From assembly GCA_002104945.1 (NCBI GenBank), contig MCFH01000181.1, positions 1-20,896 on the forward strand: DNA of 20,896 bases, given 5' to 3'. Each line of letters begins with the position of its first letter. Positions within the stretch are counted from its first letter, which is position 1. The notes beneath the pieces are model-generated. The model saw nothing but the letters and a program-made list of their open reading frames with translations, did no database searches and was not told the origin of the DNA. The translations under genes were made by a program, and so were the position numbers. This document shows, piece after piece, positions 1 to 11,389 of this stretch. Source of the stretch: Piromyces finnis. Its lineage: Eukaryota; Neocallimastigomycota; Neocallimastigomycetes; Neocallimastigales; Neocallimastigaceae.

Positions 1-2519
1 TTATTTAGTTATTATTTACTCATTCATTTATTTATAAAATGAATTTTTACCATTTTTAGTAAATTTCTTTTTTTTTTTTTAGTATTGCCCCAAACTAAAT
101 TTACCATGAAAAAATGCCTAAAAATTAAAAAATGACCATTGAATTTGGCAGAAAATATAAATGAAAAAAGTATCGCCAAAAATGATATTTTAAAAAATAA
201 AGTATTAATGAAATATTAAATAACATTAAATCTTATTATGCTTTACTTATTCATTCATTTGAAATCTTGTTCTTTAAAAGTTATTATTTAAAAGCATTAA
301 ATTTATAAATATTTATTTACATTTATTCATTTACTTTAATTAGCATTTATTTATTCTTTCATTTAATTTTAAATTTGTTATGTAATGTGATATATATTAT
401 AGTATATTTTAATATATTATAAAATGCCATGTTTTGATTAAATTTAAATTTTTAAATTATAAACTTTGGTTAAATGGTTCATATATATTCCAATTTATTA
501 ATTAATATATTGGTCAATTTAATAAATAATGTATTTAATATATTAAATATATAATCTAATATAAATAAATATTACTAATTACTAATATATTAATAATATA
601 TACAATAGTATTAAATGTATTTATATTATAATTTATTGTAATTTAAACTATAATTCAATTCCATTATATATTATTTATTGTTTTAATTAAATTTAATTCA
701 TTAAAGTGTCAAAAAAAAAAGTATTTTTGTTTTTTGTTCTAAAAGGCCTGAAAAGTAGTAAATAAAAAAAAAAGAAATATTATATATTTTTAGGATGAAA
801 GGACACCTACATACTAAATTCATTATACTGTTAGTGATATAATTTTTATAATTTTTTTTTGAGAATTTTCTACCTTTCAAAGGAACTTTTGTTAAATGGA
901 GAAGAATTTAATTTTTTTTTAAAAATTCTTTAATAAAAGTTTAATTAAATTTTAAAAATTAAAAAAATTAAATTTTAATTATGGCTTATTATATTAAAAT
1001 ATAATAACAAATGGATTAAATATTATAAACACTAATTGTTAAAAGTGGCAAATTAAAAATTAAATAATTACGGTTTTTTTAATTTCTTTAAAGAAATTGC
1101 CGCTTTGTTATTGAGAATATTAAAAAAATTGTCCAAAAAAAGTGACTTTTTACCTTTTTTTGAAGATGAAGAAAAAACCAAAAAAAACCAAAAAAAAAAA
1201 AAAAAAAAAAACTAAAATGCAAAGCAAACAAATTATAAAAGCAAAAAGTGTAGTAAAAGTATTTTATTTATATAAACCTTTTGTTCATAATAATTCTATA
1301 ATTATAAATGTTTGTTTATGATAAAGTTAAAATAATTTTGAGGCAAGAAAATTTGTCATGAATTCTTTTAAAGATGCTGAATTTTTTTTTTTTTTTTATT
1401 ATTTAAATAGTAAACTTTATTTATTATAAAAATTTTGATGATGAGGATTTACATCAAAAAAAAATTTTTTTTTCTTTATTTTTCCCTTTCTTTTTTTATT
1501 AATAAAAAAAAAAAAAAATCTTTTTTTTTTCTTTAAATTGTTGATTATAAAAAAGTGAACATTTTATTCGTTATTTTAATAAGAATAACGGAAATAACAG
1601 CAATATTTATATAATAATATTTATATATAGTTGTAAATAAATAAAGCAATTTAATTATTTAAAAAGAAATACTATTACTATCACGCATTCACCTTTTAAA
1701 ATATAGGTATATCTATTCTGAAAAGAAGGCAAGAAAAAAAAAAAAAGTAAATGTTTATTCATTGATGATAAAAATAAATAAATAAATAAACGATACAAAT
1801 AATAATAATAATAATAAAGATAAAGAAAAAGAGAAAGTTTATTATAAAATATTATTCAAATTCAACACAACAATATAAATTACAGCAAAGTAAAATTCAC
1901 CATTATAATATTATTAATTCTTGATTTTTTTTTAAAAAAAATAAAAATTAGTAAAAAAAAAATAATAATAATAATTTGGAAACATTCAACAAGTATAATT
2001 GAATTTGGAAAGAGAAAAATTTAAATTTATTTAAATAAAAACCAATATAATTTTGACTAAATGATAATATCTTTAGTCCTATAATAAATAGTATAATAAT
2101 TGATTAGGAAAGAAAAACTAAAATATTTATTATATTTTATTAAAAATTAATTATTAACTATATTTATTTAATAATTTTACTTTAATATAACAAATATAAA
2201 AAAAAATAAGAATATTGGAAATGATAATAGTGGAATAATAATAAGATTTTAGAGAAAGAAAAACTTGAAATAAATATATGAGTGTTGAAAGTAGATTAAT
2301 TATAATAAAATTTTAACTAAACCAATAAATACTATAGAAAGAGAAAGTGGAGTGGAATCATAAAAAGTGATAAGAATAAGAATAAATAATAAATAAGAAT
2401 AAAATTAACATATATCAAATCAAAAATCTAGTAGAATTCAACTTGACATATTTTACCAATATATAAATTTGGAAAATAATTATATATCTATTTTTTTTTA
2501 AAAAAAAAAAAAAGTAAAA
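1..2519. other. A/T-rich intergenic region, no gene seen
   Basis: No frame on either strand shows sustained coding composition here. The first 370 bases are rich in degenerate CATTTATT/ATTTATTC tetranucleotide repeats. Long A or T runs lie near 68-80, 1190-1210, 1381-1397 and 1500-1530. Small inverted repeats occur at 1433-1459 (8-bp arms TTTTGATG/CATCAAAA) and 1569-1590 (7-bp arms CGTTATT/AATAACG). The last 500 bases before the gene at 2520 are purine-rich on the + strand with recurring GAAAGA(G/A)AAA motifs, and probably include its promoter. Confidence 0.6.
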
Positions 2520-3815
2520 ATGGAAAATAATAATAATAATATCGGTAATTTTAAGTAAAAGAACAATAGAATTAAATATATTTTCTCATTTGTGTGAAAG
2601 ATATATTTAAATTTATTTGTTTCTTTATATAGATTTCGATATGTATTTAAATATTTTTACTAAGTGAAATATTATATATTTTTTTTTTAATATTTAACCA
2701 TTATATATATATATAATATTATATAAAATATTTTTCTTTAAATAAAAAAAAAAAGGATTCATTGGTAGTGAAGGTACCAATCAATATAGTAACCCATATC
2801 AAAGTGATTTATATTCTCAACCAAGTATTAAACGTAAAGCAAAAGAAATTGCTGAGGAAAATAAAAGAGCTTCACAACAATATTTAAATCATTCACCAAA
2901 AATTAGTGCAGAAGCAATAAATCAAAACGATATAACTAATTTAAATTCAATTATTGATTCTAATCATAGTATCGCTGCAGAACCTATTGAAAGTAATAAT
3001 CCTCCTGTTGTTAATAAACCTAAAAATATAAAAAATCCAACAAAATGGGTCATGATGAAAATAAAAGTTCAAAAGCTTTCCTTCTTGCAGACGGTGCCAC
3101 CACAATACCAATTCATGACGATGAAGAAAAATCCATGAAACCACCAAGAAAAAGTACCGTATGTTGTTTATGTTGTCCATTATGGTTATGTGTTAGTATA
3201 ACAGTAGCTATTTTAATCTTTATTGGTGTCATGGTATTAATCTTTTGGCCAAAAATTCCAAATGTTGATATTGCTGAAATTCAATTATCAAGTGTAAAGG
3301 AAGGAAAAAGCCCTATTCGTTATGAAATTCCTTCAGCAATTAATGAAAATAAGGGTGGTGTAGAAATTGATTTGGATATTAATGTTAATGTCAAGAATGA
3401 CAACTTTTATAATTTATATGTACATAGTTTAGATACCAGAATTTTCCTTCAAACTGCTAATCTTGAAAAGACTTTAGTAGGAAAAGGTGGCCAAAAAGAT
3501 TTAAAATTCGAAAATCATTCCACTACAAAATTTACACTTCCTGTAACAATTGGTTACTATGTTAATGATGTTTTAAAGGATAAAGCTTTAACCTATTTAT
3601 TAAAAGCTTGTTCCTATCAAGAAACTATTGAAATTCAATATGAAGTTGATATTGGTATTTATATTATTGATCTTGTCTACAGTCCAACTTATAAGGGTAG
3701 GGTCTCTTTCCAATGCCCAAGAAGTGATTTACAAGATGGTAGTCTTGAAAATGTTTTAATGGGTGATATCTATTCAAGTATTAATGACTACTTTTCAAAT
3801 TTTGCCGGTATTTAG
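2520..3815 (+). CDS. Single-pass membrane protein with a LEA14/WHy-like extracytoplasmic domain (two exons)
   Basis: Two exons are proposed: 2520-2544 (MENNNNNI plus one base) and 2756-3815, separated by a 211-bp GT-AG intron. Exon 2 opens in frame with GFIGSEGTNQYSNPY and reads about 96 codons of polar, Asn/Ser-rich sequence. At about 3042-3045 one base seems to be missing from an A run, because the open frame shifts to MGHDENKSSK, which then runs 256 residues to the stop. The full product would be about 361 aa. After the acidic/basic linker come a Cys cluster (CCLCC, possible palmitoylation site) and a hydrophobic helix (LWLCVSITVAILIFIGVMVL). The downstream beta-rich region (VDIAEIQLSSV, then IDLDINVNVKNDNFYNLYV) resembles LEA_2/WHy domains of plant NDR1/HIN1-like and LEA14 proteins. 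That family call rests on pattern only, and the function is unknown. A shorter protein starting at 3045 is the alternative, but the upstream frame is clearly coding-like. Confidence 0.8.
2545..2755 (+). other. Intron of the membrane-protein gene
   Basis: The donor is G|GTAATTTT after ATATCG and the acceptor is an A run ending AAG|GATTC. Splicing joins G(2544) to GA(2756-2757) as a Gly codon and keeps the exon-2 frame open. The intron is over 80% A+T, typical for dictyostelids. Confidence 0.65.
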
Positions 3816-3851
3816 GTGTAAATGAGAAAGGAAAAAAAAAAAAAGAGGGGG

Positions 3852-3857
3852 AATAAA
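3852..3857 (+). promoter_or_regulatory. Probable polyadenylation signal AATAAA
   Basis: AATAAA lies about 37 bases after the stop codon of the membrane-protein gene, next to a G-rich interruption (GAGGGGG) in otherwise A-rich sequence. In such A/T-rich DNA the hexamer is common by chance, so position is the main support. Confidence 0.45.
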
Positions 3858-4434
3858 ATAAAAAAATACCTATGAAACTTTATCTTTTTCATTCCCGTTT
3901 TAAAACTATATAAATATACGTATTGAACATGAGGGTGACTTTTTTTTTTTTTTTTTTTTTTACATAATTATATATGATTCATTTTATTATGTAGTTATTA
4001 TTAATGAATGGTATTGATATACCTCTTTTTTTTTTTAAAAAAAAAAAAAATATTAGTTTTCGTTTATAAATATTTATAAAATTATAAAATTGTTTTTGTT
4101 TATATATTTTTAAATTACCATAGATATAAATGATAAATTACTTATATCTATTATATCTTTTAAAAAAAATAAACATTTTTTTATATATATTCTACACTAT
4201 TTATGTAACTAAATAAAGGAAAAGAAAAAAAATAAATAAATAAAACCGTTTCTTCTATTTTAATTTTAAAATATATTACTTTATTGTTGGAGGAATATAA
4301 CATTAAACACTTTGAAAAAAAAAAAAAAAAAGCACTCCTTTCGTTTAACATCATTTTTTTTTTTTTAAACAAACAAGAATAAATATTCAACATGAAATAT
4401 TTATTATTATTTAAAAAAAAAAAAAAAAAAATAA

Positions 4435-4665
<231 letters not shown>

Positions 4666-4973
4666 TTATTTATTTATTTATTTATATAAATAACACCATA
4701 TTTATACTTTATAATTATTCTTTTTTTTTTTTTTTTCAATAATAATATTATATCATTATTTCAATTCTATTTTTATTTAAATATTATTAATAATAATTGA
4801 AAAAACAAGCAAACAAGCAATTGTTTTATAATTATTAATTAATAAATTTAATAATAATATTTCAATAATGAAACTATAGAATAAAAAAAAACAATAATAA
4901 TATTATTATTAATTTGATTTAATAAAGATTCAGTCATTTATTGAAAAATTAGAGCTGTTTTTTTTTTTTTTTC

Positions 4974-5028
4974 TTTTAATTATTTTTATACCATACTATT
5001 GTGTAATACGATATAAAAATAATTAAAA
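4974..5028. repeat. Perfect 17-bp inverted repeat with 21-base loop
   Basis: The left arm TTTTAATTATTTTTATA (4974-4990) is the exact reverse complement of TATAAAAATAATTAAAA (5012-5028). The spacer 4991-5011 begins CCATACTATT and is less A/T-biased than its surroundings. It lies about 245 bases upstream of the ankyrin gene. It could be a stem-loop, a protein-binding palindrome or the remains of a small mobile element. No flanking target duplication was identified. Confidence 0.85.
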
Positions 5029-5271
5029 ACTAGTGATGTTATTAAACGTGTGTGTTGCTATAGTATTCATTCCAATAACACTCATTAAATAATACTCATT
5101 CCGTGTAATCTAAATGTTTCCTATTCATTCTTTTTTCGACCAATTTAATGACCATTTTATAACCATTTTCTGTAAAAAAAATTTTTTTGATTTACTTTAT
5201 TTAAAGAGAAAAAAATAATTATTAAAAAAATTATAGTCAAATAGTTTTTTTCTTTTATCTTTATATTTTGA

Positions 5272-5969
5272 ATGATGTTTGATATGTTTAATATGTTTAA
5301 TAATTATCATACTGATGATAGCGATAATAATCCTGAGCTGTGTTTATTTATTCAAAGAAATGATTTTAATGGATTCAAAAATTATATTGAAACAAAAAAA
5401 GTCAATTTATATGGTATGAACGCTACCAATCCTGAAAAAAAAATGTTTATAGCATTTGATATTCCAATTTTTGATATATTAATATATGCTATAAAGAATA
5501 ATGCTTTTTTGGATATTATAAAATATATTATTGAAAAAACACCATATACTGAATTAAACTATGGAGTAAAAGAACACCATAAATCGTTTAAAATACCACT
5601 TTTCGAAGCAATAGCTAAAAATAATTTTAAAATAGCCGATTTATTAATAGAAAAGGGAGCCGATTTAAACTATGAATATTACCGAAGCTGGTGTAAAGTA
5701 GATGATATCTGGGACTATGTTTTCAGATATTGTGGTCGTACTGATCAAGATACGAATTAGATTATTATCATTATGTGAATGCTGATGTCTTTAATTATTT
5801 ACGTGAATTTGATTGTCTTAATAATGAAAACTACAAGTATTTAGAGAAAAAAGGATTAAGCTTAGAAATATCCTATAATCAATATTTAGATGACAAACGT
5901 AAAGAAATCGAAGAAAGAGAAAAAAGAAGAATAGATTTAATCAACAAATATTTTACTCCAAGAAAATAA
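5272..5969 (+). CDS. Small ankyrin-repeat-like protein with one frameshift
   Basis: The first part (5272-5760) begins MMFDMFNMFNNYHTDDSDNN; an in-frame TGA immediately precedes the ATG, so the start is firm. Ankyrin-type helices are visible: IPIFDILIYAIKNNAFLDII followed by KYIIEKTP, then IPLFEAIAKNNFKIADLLIE followed by KGADLNYEYY, the latter a good match to an ankyrin unit. After GRTDQ the frame closes, but the third frame continues at about 5745 as SRYELDYYHYVNADVFNYL and runs to 5969 with a charged tail (KRKEIEEREKRRIDLINKYF). One indel between about 5742 and 5760 therefore splits one gene of about 228 aa. The upstream CDS and this one are on the same strand but about 1.45 kb apart. The binding partner is unknown. 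Dictyostelids carry many small lineage-specific ankyrin proteins, and this resembles them. No intron is apparent. Confidence 0.75.
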
Positions 5970-6019
5970 AATATATTTATATAAAATTTTTTTTTTTTTA
6001 AAAAAATAATCTCTATTGT

Positions 6020-6025
6020 AATAAA
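6020..6025 (+). promoter_or_regulatory. Possible polyadenylation signal AATAAA
   Basis: AATAAA lies about 51 bases after the ankyrin gene's stop and is followed by GTTTTGTAAT. Another AATAAA overlaps the stop codon itself at about 5965. The choice between them cannot be made from sequence. Confidence 0.35.
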
Positions 6026-6855
6026 GTTTTGTAATAATGAAATTGTATATTACATTGAAATTTCAAAAGGGAATCAAGTTATTAAAATTTGACCAAAATA
6101 CTTTTGTATCCATATTATTTTTGGGATTTCAATAAATTAATTGAATTCCAAAAAACTTTAAATATCACAAAAAATAAAATTAACTAAATTACATAAAGAA
6201 GCAAGAAAATGTAATATAGTTGTAAAAAATAAAAAAAAATGAAATACAAAGATAATTATTACTTTAATAGAATTACCAAAAAAAAAAAAAAAAAGAAAAA
6301 GAAAGAAAGAAAAGAAATTTAGAAAAATCTTAATTTTTCTATCTTTCTGTATTCTATCATTAATCATTTATAGATTTAAAATGATAAATAATGATATAGA
6401 TTAAAATAGAAAAAAAGAAAATAATTCGTAAAGATTATTTATTTAAGCATTATAAAGATTTTAATTATTTATATCTATTATTTAATAGTTAAATTGAAAT
6501 TTAAAAAATATTATTTATATATAATAATGTCTATTACTTTTTTTTTGATACAGTAAAATAGCAGTAGTATGTAATAATTATTAATTTAAAAAAAAGTTAT
6601 TCCTTTATCATTTATTATTAAACTTTATATTTGAAGAGTTGTATTCATCATCTGCTTTTTTATATATATACAAGATATAACCAATTATAATCTTAGAGTT
6701 GTATTATAAATTATTATATAACTACAACTAATTATACATTAAACCTGAAAAAATTAATATACTTTTTAATTGTTTAAAAAATAAATAAAAAAGTCTAGAT
6801 TTTTAAAGAATTTCAAAAAATCGATAATGGTTATGATAATCATGAATAGAATTAA

Positions 6856-7051
6856 TTATTTGAGTTATATAATCACAATTTAAATTATTATAAACTTGCT
6901 CTCTTTAATACGGATTATTCCTTCAATAAATATAACTATGAATATTTAAAAAAATAAAGAATCTCAATTAGATCTATCATAGAGTTAATGCACTGTTGAA
7001 GAAGTCAAAGACAGGAAAAACAAACACAATGAAAAGTTAAATATATTCTAA
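6856..7051 (+). pseudogene. Decayed copy of the ankyrin gene's 3' end
   Basis: In one frame the sequence reads LFELYNHNLNYYKLALFNTD, then YSFNKYNYEYLKK, a stop, then RISIRSIIE. In the next frame it reads VEEVKDRKNKHNEKLNIF and stops. The order and spacing match the C-terminal part of the ankyrin gene upstream (LREFDCLNNENYKYLEKKGL, then KRKEIEEREKRR and LINKYF). Stops before, inside and between the pieces show it is not functional. A weaker echo of the N-terminal part (LFKHYKDFN) lies near 6440-6470. The simplest reading is an old tandem duplication that has decayed. The similarity was judged by eye. Confidence 0.45.
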
Positions 7052-7083
7052 AATAATGTAACAGATTTTAAAATAATGTAACA
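7049..7083. repeat. Two direct copies of TAAAATAATGTAACA
   Basis: The 15-base word occurs at 7049-7063 and again at 7069-7083, a 20-base period. It starts at the stop codon of the ankyrin relic. It is too short to classify. Confidence 0.8.
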
Positions 7084-7694
7084 TAAATAATACAAGATTA
7101 TTATTATTGTATCATTGTGTTACCAAAGTAATAATGAACAAATTATTCATTTTATATGGATCATCCATAGTATCGTCATATCATGTGACAATACATTATA
7201 TGGGTTACAAGTTTAAAGAAATAAGTATTTGTTTTATATAAAGCAAGACAAATGTTATTATTTGTAATTTGGAAATATATAAAGAATGTTAAGTAAATTG
7301 AGAGTCATAAATTCTATATATAAATATAGTGGATTTCTGTAAATAAATATTAAATAATGAATAAACTTAAATATGATATATCTTAAATATAAAAGAATAA
7401 CTAATTTGTTCAATCGAAAGTCATTTTACATTCTATATGAATAATATTAAAAAAAAAAAAGAGATGAAGTTTCATTTTTAATAAAATTCAACTATGTTAA
7501 ATATGCAATGCTAGATAAAAAGAAATTGACACACTGTACAGTAATATATTATTCAAAAAAAATATTATTTACCTTTATATATTTTAATTATTATAATACC
7601 AACTATTAAATATAATATTGAAAACAATTTAGTAATTGATCTTGAAATTGAAACAAACAAACAAAAAAAAGTAAAAACGTAATGAGAAATTAAG

Positions 7695-7725
<31 letters not shown>

Positions 7726-9306
7726 ATTATTTCATGGAATATTCAATTTATTAATCAATTTTATTAATTCAAATATTTCTTAAAATAGGATAAAGTTTTT
7801 TTTTTTTTTCTTAAGTACTAAAATATTAATTTATTAGAATGATCCTAATAATTATTTTAAGGAAAGTGTATACTTGATTACTTTTTTTACTAGATTCAGT
7901 CTATCTTACAGAAGTTTTGACATAATTGTTTGACTTATTAAATGGATAATTTAATCCTATCCTTTTTAAATTATTAAATAATTACTACTTGAAATATTAT
8001 AATTATCTTTGGGGTTAAAATCCATATCAACTGTATATACATATATAAGATATATTATTATTTAATAATGTAATTATTAATATTCTTAAATATTGTTTAT
8101 TACCATATACTGTATTATTATAAAATATCATATTAATGTAATATGTAATACAATATTGTACATTAATTTTTTATTTAAAAAATGTAACATCTTTTAAATT
8201 ATTGTAAAACCTAAAAATTAATAAATTTTTTTATTTATATTATTGGATTTAGATATCAATTAATAAATTAAATAAGTAATATATTACAATAATTATAATA
8301 TATTGCAGTATATTTCCTTTTTTTTTTTTTAATAATCGGATTTAATATTTTTAATTTTTCAAAAACCAAATCGTCGGAGAAGAGGAAAAGGGTTAAAAAA
8401 GTTTTTTTTATAAAGTAGTAGTAGTAGTAATAATAAAATAGTTTAATAAGGATAATATCATTTATATACTAATTTTAATTTCATTTTATTGAACAACTTT
8501 TTTTTTTTTTTTAAAAAATGTTATTACCGAGTAAAGTTCATTTCCTGTACATAACTTTAAAACTGTAATCATACAAGAAAGTTATCTTGATATAAATAGT
8601 AAAGTAATGACTCCTTTTTTTTTATATTTTCATTTTTAGTTTTAATGAATTTGAACATAAAATTAGGTTGTAGCAGCAATTATTTTATTTTATACCATTT
8701 AAATAATACTTTTACAAGTTGTAAAGAAATGTGATATTTAAATAATCAATTATTGGGTACAAGTAGTTATAATATCCTAATATATGATACACTTTTATTA
8801 TAAAAAGTTATTGCAGTTATTTTCTCTTTCACCCTTCTTTTTTTTATTCTTTTTCATCAAAGCAATTTTTTTTTTAATTATATTATTATAATATTTAAAA
8901 GTATAATAATTAATAATTAACAATAATATTATAAAAAAAGTTTATTAAGTTAATCTTTAAAAGTCCATAAAGAAATAAAGTGAAGAAAGTATTTAAAAAG
9001 CTATTATTTATTTTTTTGATAACGGTAATTAATTCACTTTTTTTTTTTTCTTTATCATTATCTTATATAATAATTACTTTTTTTTTTTTATGGATTATTA
9101 AATAATATATTATTAAATCTATTTCATTTTTTTAACTTTATAATACTCTTTATTCACATAGAATAAAATATATTTATAATATAAGAGATACACTTTTTTT
9201 TTTTTTTACTTGTCTTCTCCATCACCACCATAATTTTGTAGATAACAAACTTTTTATTATTTTTTTTATTAAAATTTTTATTATAAATTAATTAATATAA
9301 AGAAAA

Positions 9307-9343
<37 letters not shown>

Positions 9344-11389
9344 AATAAAAGTAATTTTTTTCTTATTATTAATAATTAAATTGAAATTGAAATTTCTTTT
9401 TATATTTACTTGTTATAATTAAGAAAGAAAAGAAAGAAAACAAACCAAAAAAAAATAAAAAACAAAAAAAAAAAAAAAACAAAATAAAAATAAAAACTTT
9501 TTTTTCTTTTCTTTACTTTTTTTTTTTATTTTTTTTTTTTAAAGATTTATTGTTTTCTTATAATTTTTTTTTAATATATTAAAATCACATTATCATCTTA
9601 ATTGAACATATAATATAAAAAAGGATTGGAAATAAATAAATATATATAAAAAAATAAATAAAGCAAGTAAAAAAACAAAACAAAACAAAACAAAATAAAA
9701 AAAATAACAAAAAAAAAAAAAAAAACAAAGAGAGAAAGAGGAATTAAAAACATATATTAATTATAATAACAATATTAGTTATTCCTGAATTAAAAGATAT
9801 TTAATATTTCTTTTATTGATTGTATCATTTAATAATATTAAGAATATCAATATTAATAATCAGCTATAACTTTTTTTTAATCCATATTAATTAATATTCA
9901 TTTATCATAATACCAATTCATATTTTAAATATTGTAAATTCTTTTGAATAAAGAACATCAAAATTATCCATTAATTCGTAAAAACATTTCAATTATTAAT
10001 AAATATAATACTATTTTAATTTTATCAATTAAATTCACATTTATAATTTGACACCATCAATTAACTAAATAATATAATATATGTTAATTGTAATTTTGTT
10101 TTTATTTTTGAAGAATAATTTATATAGATTAAAAAATATATAAATTTTATTGAAAAAATAATAAATATTATTTAAGTTACGTTTTTTTTTTTCAATAAAA
10201 AAATAGAAGGTAAAATTATTAAAGAAAAAAGCAATTTTAAGTGATTTATATATAATTTACAAGACTTTTCATTTTAAAAGATATTCTTAGTAACGTAACA
10301 AATCTTTTTTTTTTATTTTGTAAATCAAAATTGATTATAGTAGCACTCAATAAAATAATAGAAGAAAAGGTTTGTATTATATAAGTTATTAAATCCTTTT
10401 ATTTAATTGTATAGTATTAATTCATAATAATAAATTTATTTTTTTTTTGTATTCAATTTTTAGAATGTAAGTAGTATTTAATATTTTCTAAAGTATTTGA
10501 TGATGCCTATTTTATTTTCTATTTCAAAAATATTTAAAAGATTGCGTATTAATATAAATTAAGGACATTAATTGTAATTATGAAATTTGATAAAGTAATA
10601 AAATATTTTAAGATATTAATGACAGCAATAATAATTAAACATTTCCATTTATGTTAATAAAAATAAACAACAATATTTATTAATTTAATTCTTATTTTTT
10701 ATATTTAATAAATATATATATTTATTATGAAATACAAATCTAGTTCAAATGTCAATTTTACTTTCAGTCTGTAATTTAATCAATATATATTTATTTTACC
10801 AAACATTGGTTTTATAAAATATATACATATTTGTTTATATTTATAATGTTTATAAATCATAAAATTTATTAAATGTTTTCAAAATCTGTTAAGGAAAAAA
10901 CAATGTTGAATTTAAAATAGAAAATAAATAGACAATCTATATTAAACACTTTTATTTATATAATACTAAATAATAATTTTTTTTATTTATGTATAACTCT
11001 TTAAATAATGTACAAAGTATTTCAATATTCAATATATTTAAGTATCTGTTATTTCACATCATACAATCCCATTATAGTAGGTATTCTCTCTTTTTATATA
11101 ATTTATAATACCTATTTTCAATTTAATTAATAGATTAAAAAGGAAAAAGTATATAGACAATTTAAAGAATATTTTACTTTTGACAGTTTTAAATTAAAAA
11201 AAAAAAAATTAAAGTAAAACAAGCAGTGAACATACTAATAATAAAAAAATGTTTTATTATATTTATAAAACAAAGAAAAAACCTTAATAATAAAGATAGT
11301 TAAACAGCAATAAAGTCAAAGTTTAACAACAACTGAAAACAAATTACACACACATATTATAGTAAATTAAAATTGTAAAGAAAGGAAAA

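Larger units (their letters stand above)
5970..11389. other. Long gene-poor A/T desert between ankyrin gene and vac8
   Basis: Apart from the ankyrin relic, about 5.4 kb shows no gene that I can support. It contains many A and T homopolymers (T runs around 7700-7720 and 9311-9338), a 20-base tandem repeat at 7049-7083, and overlapping imperfect palindromes around 8100-8170. Small composition outliers occur at 8365-8395 (purine-rich, GTCGGAGAAGAGG) and 9217-9236 (CTTCTCCATCACCACCAT). No tRNA was recognised. The last few hundred bases presumably hold the vac8 promoter. Confidence 0.55.

Noticed and set aside
2947-3180. 77-codon minus-strand frame within the membrane-protein gene
   Set aside because: It is a shadow of the coding exon on the + strand, with no independent support.
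4181-4393. 70-codon minus-strand frame rich in Phe and Lys
   Set aside because: It is built from A and T homopolymers, with no conserved pattern and atypical composition.
6158-6367. 69-codon minus-strand Phe-rich frame
   Set aside because: It is a product of A runs on the + strand, and its hydrophobicity comes from TTT codons only.
8000-8035. GGTTAAAATCC resembling a tRNA B-box
   Set aside because: The upstream sequence cannot form a cloverleaf or acceptor stem and has no A-box at a suitable distance.
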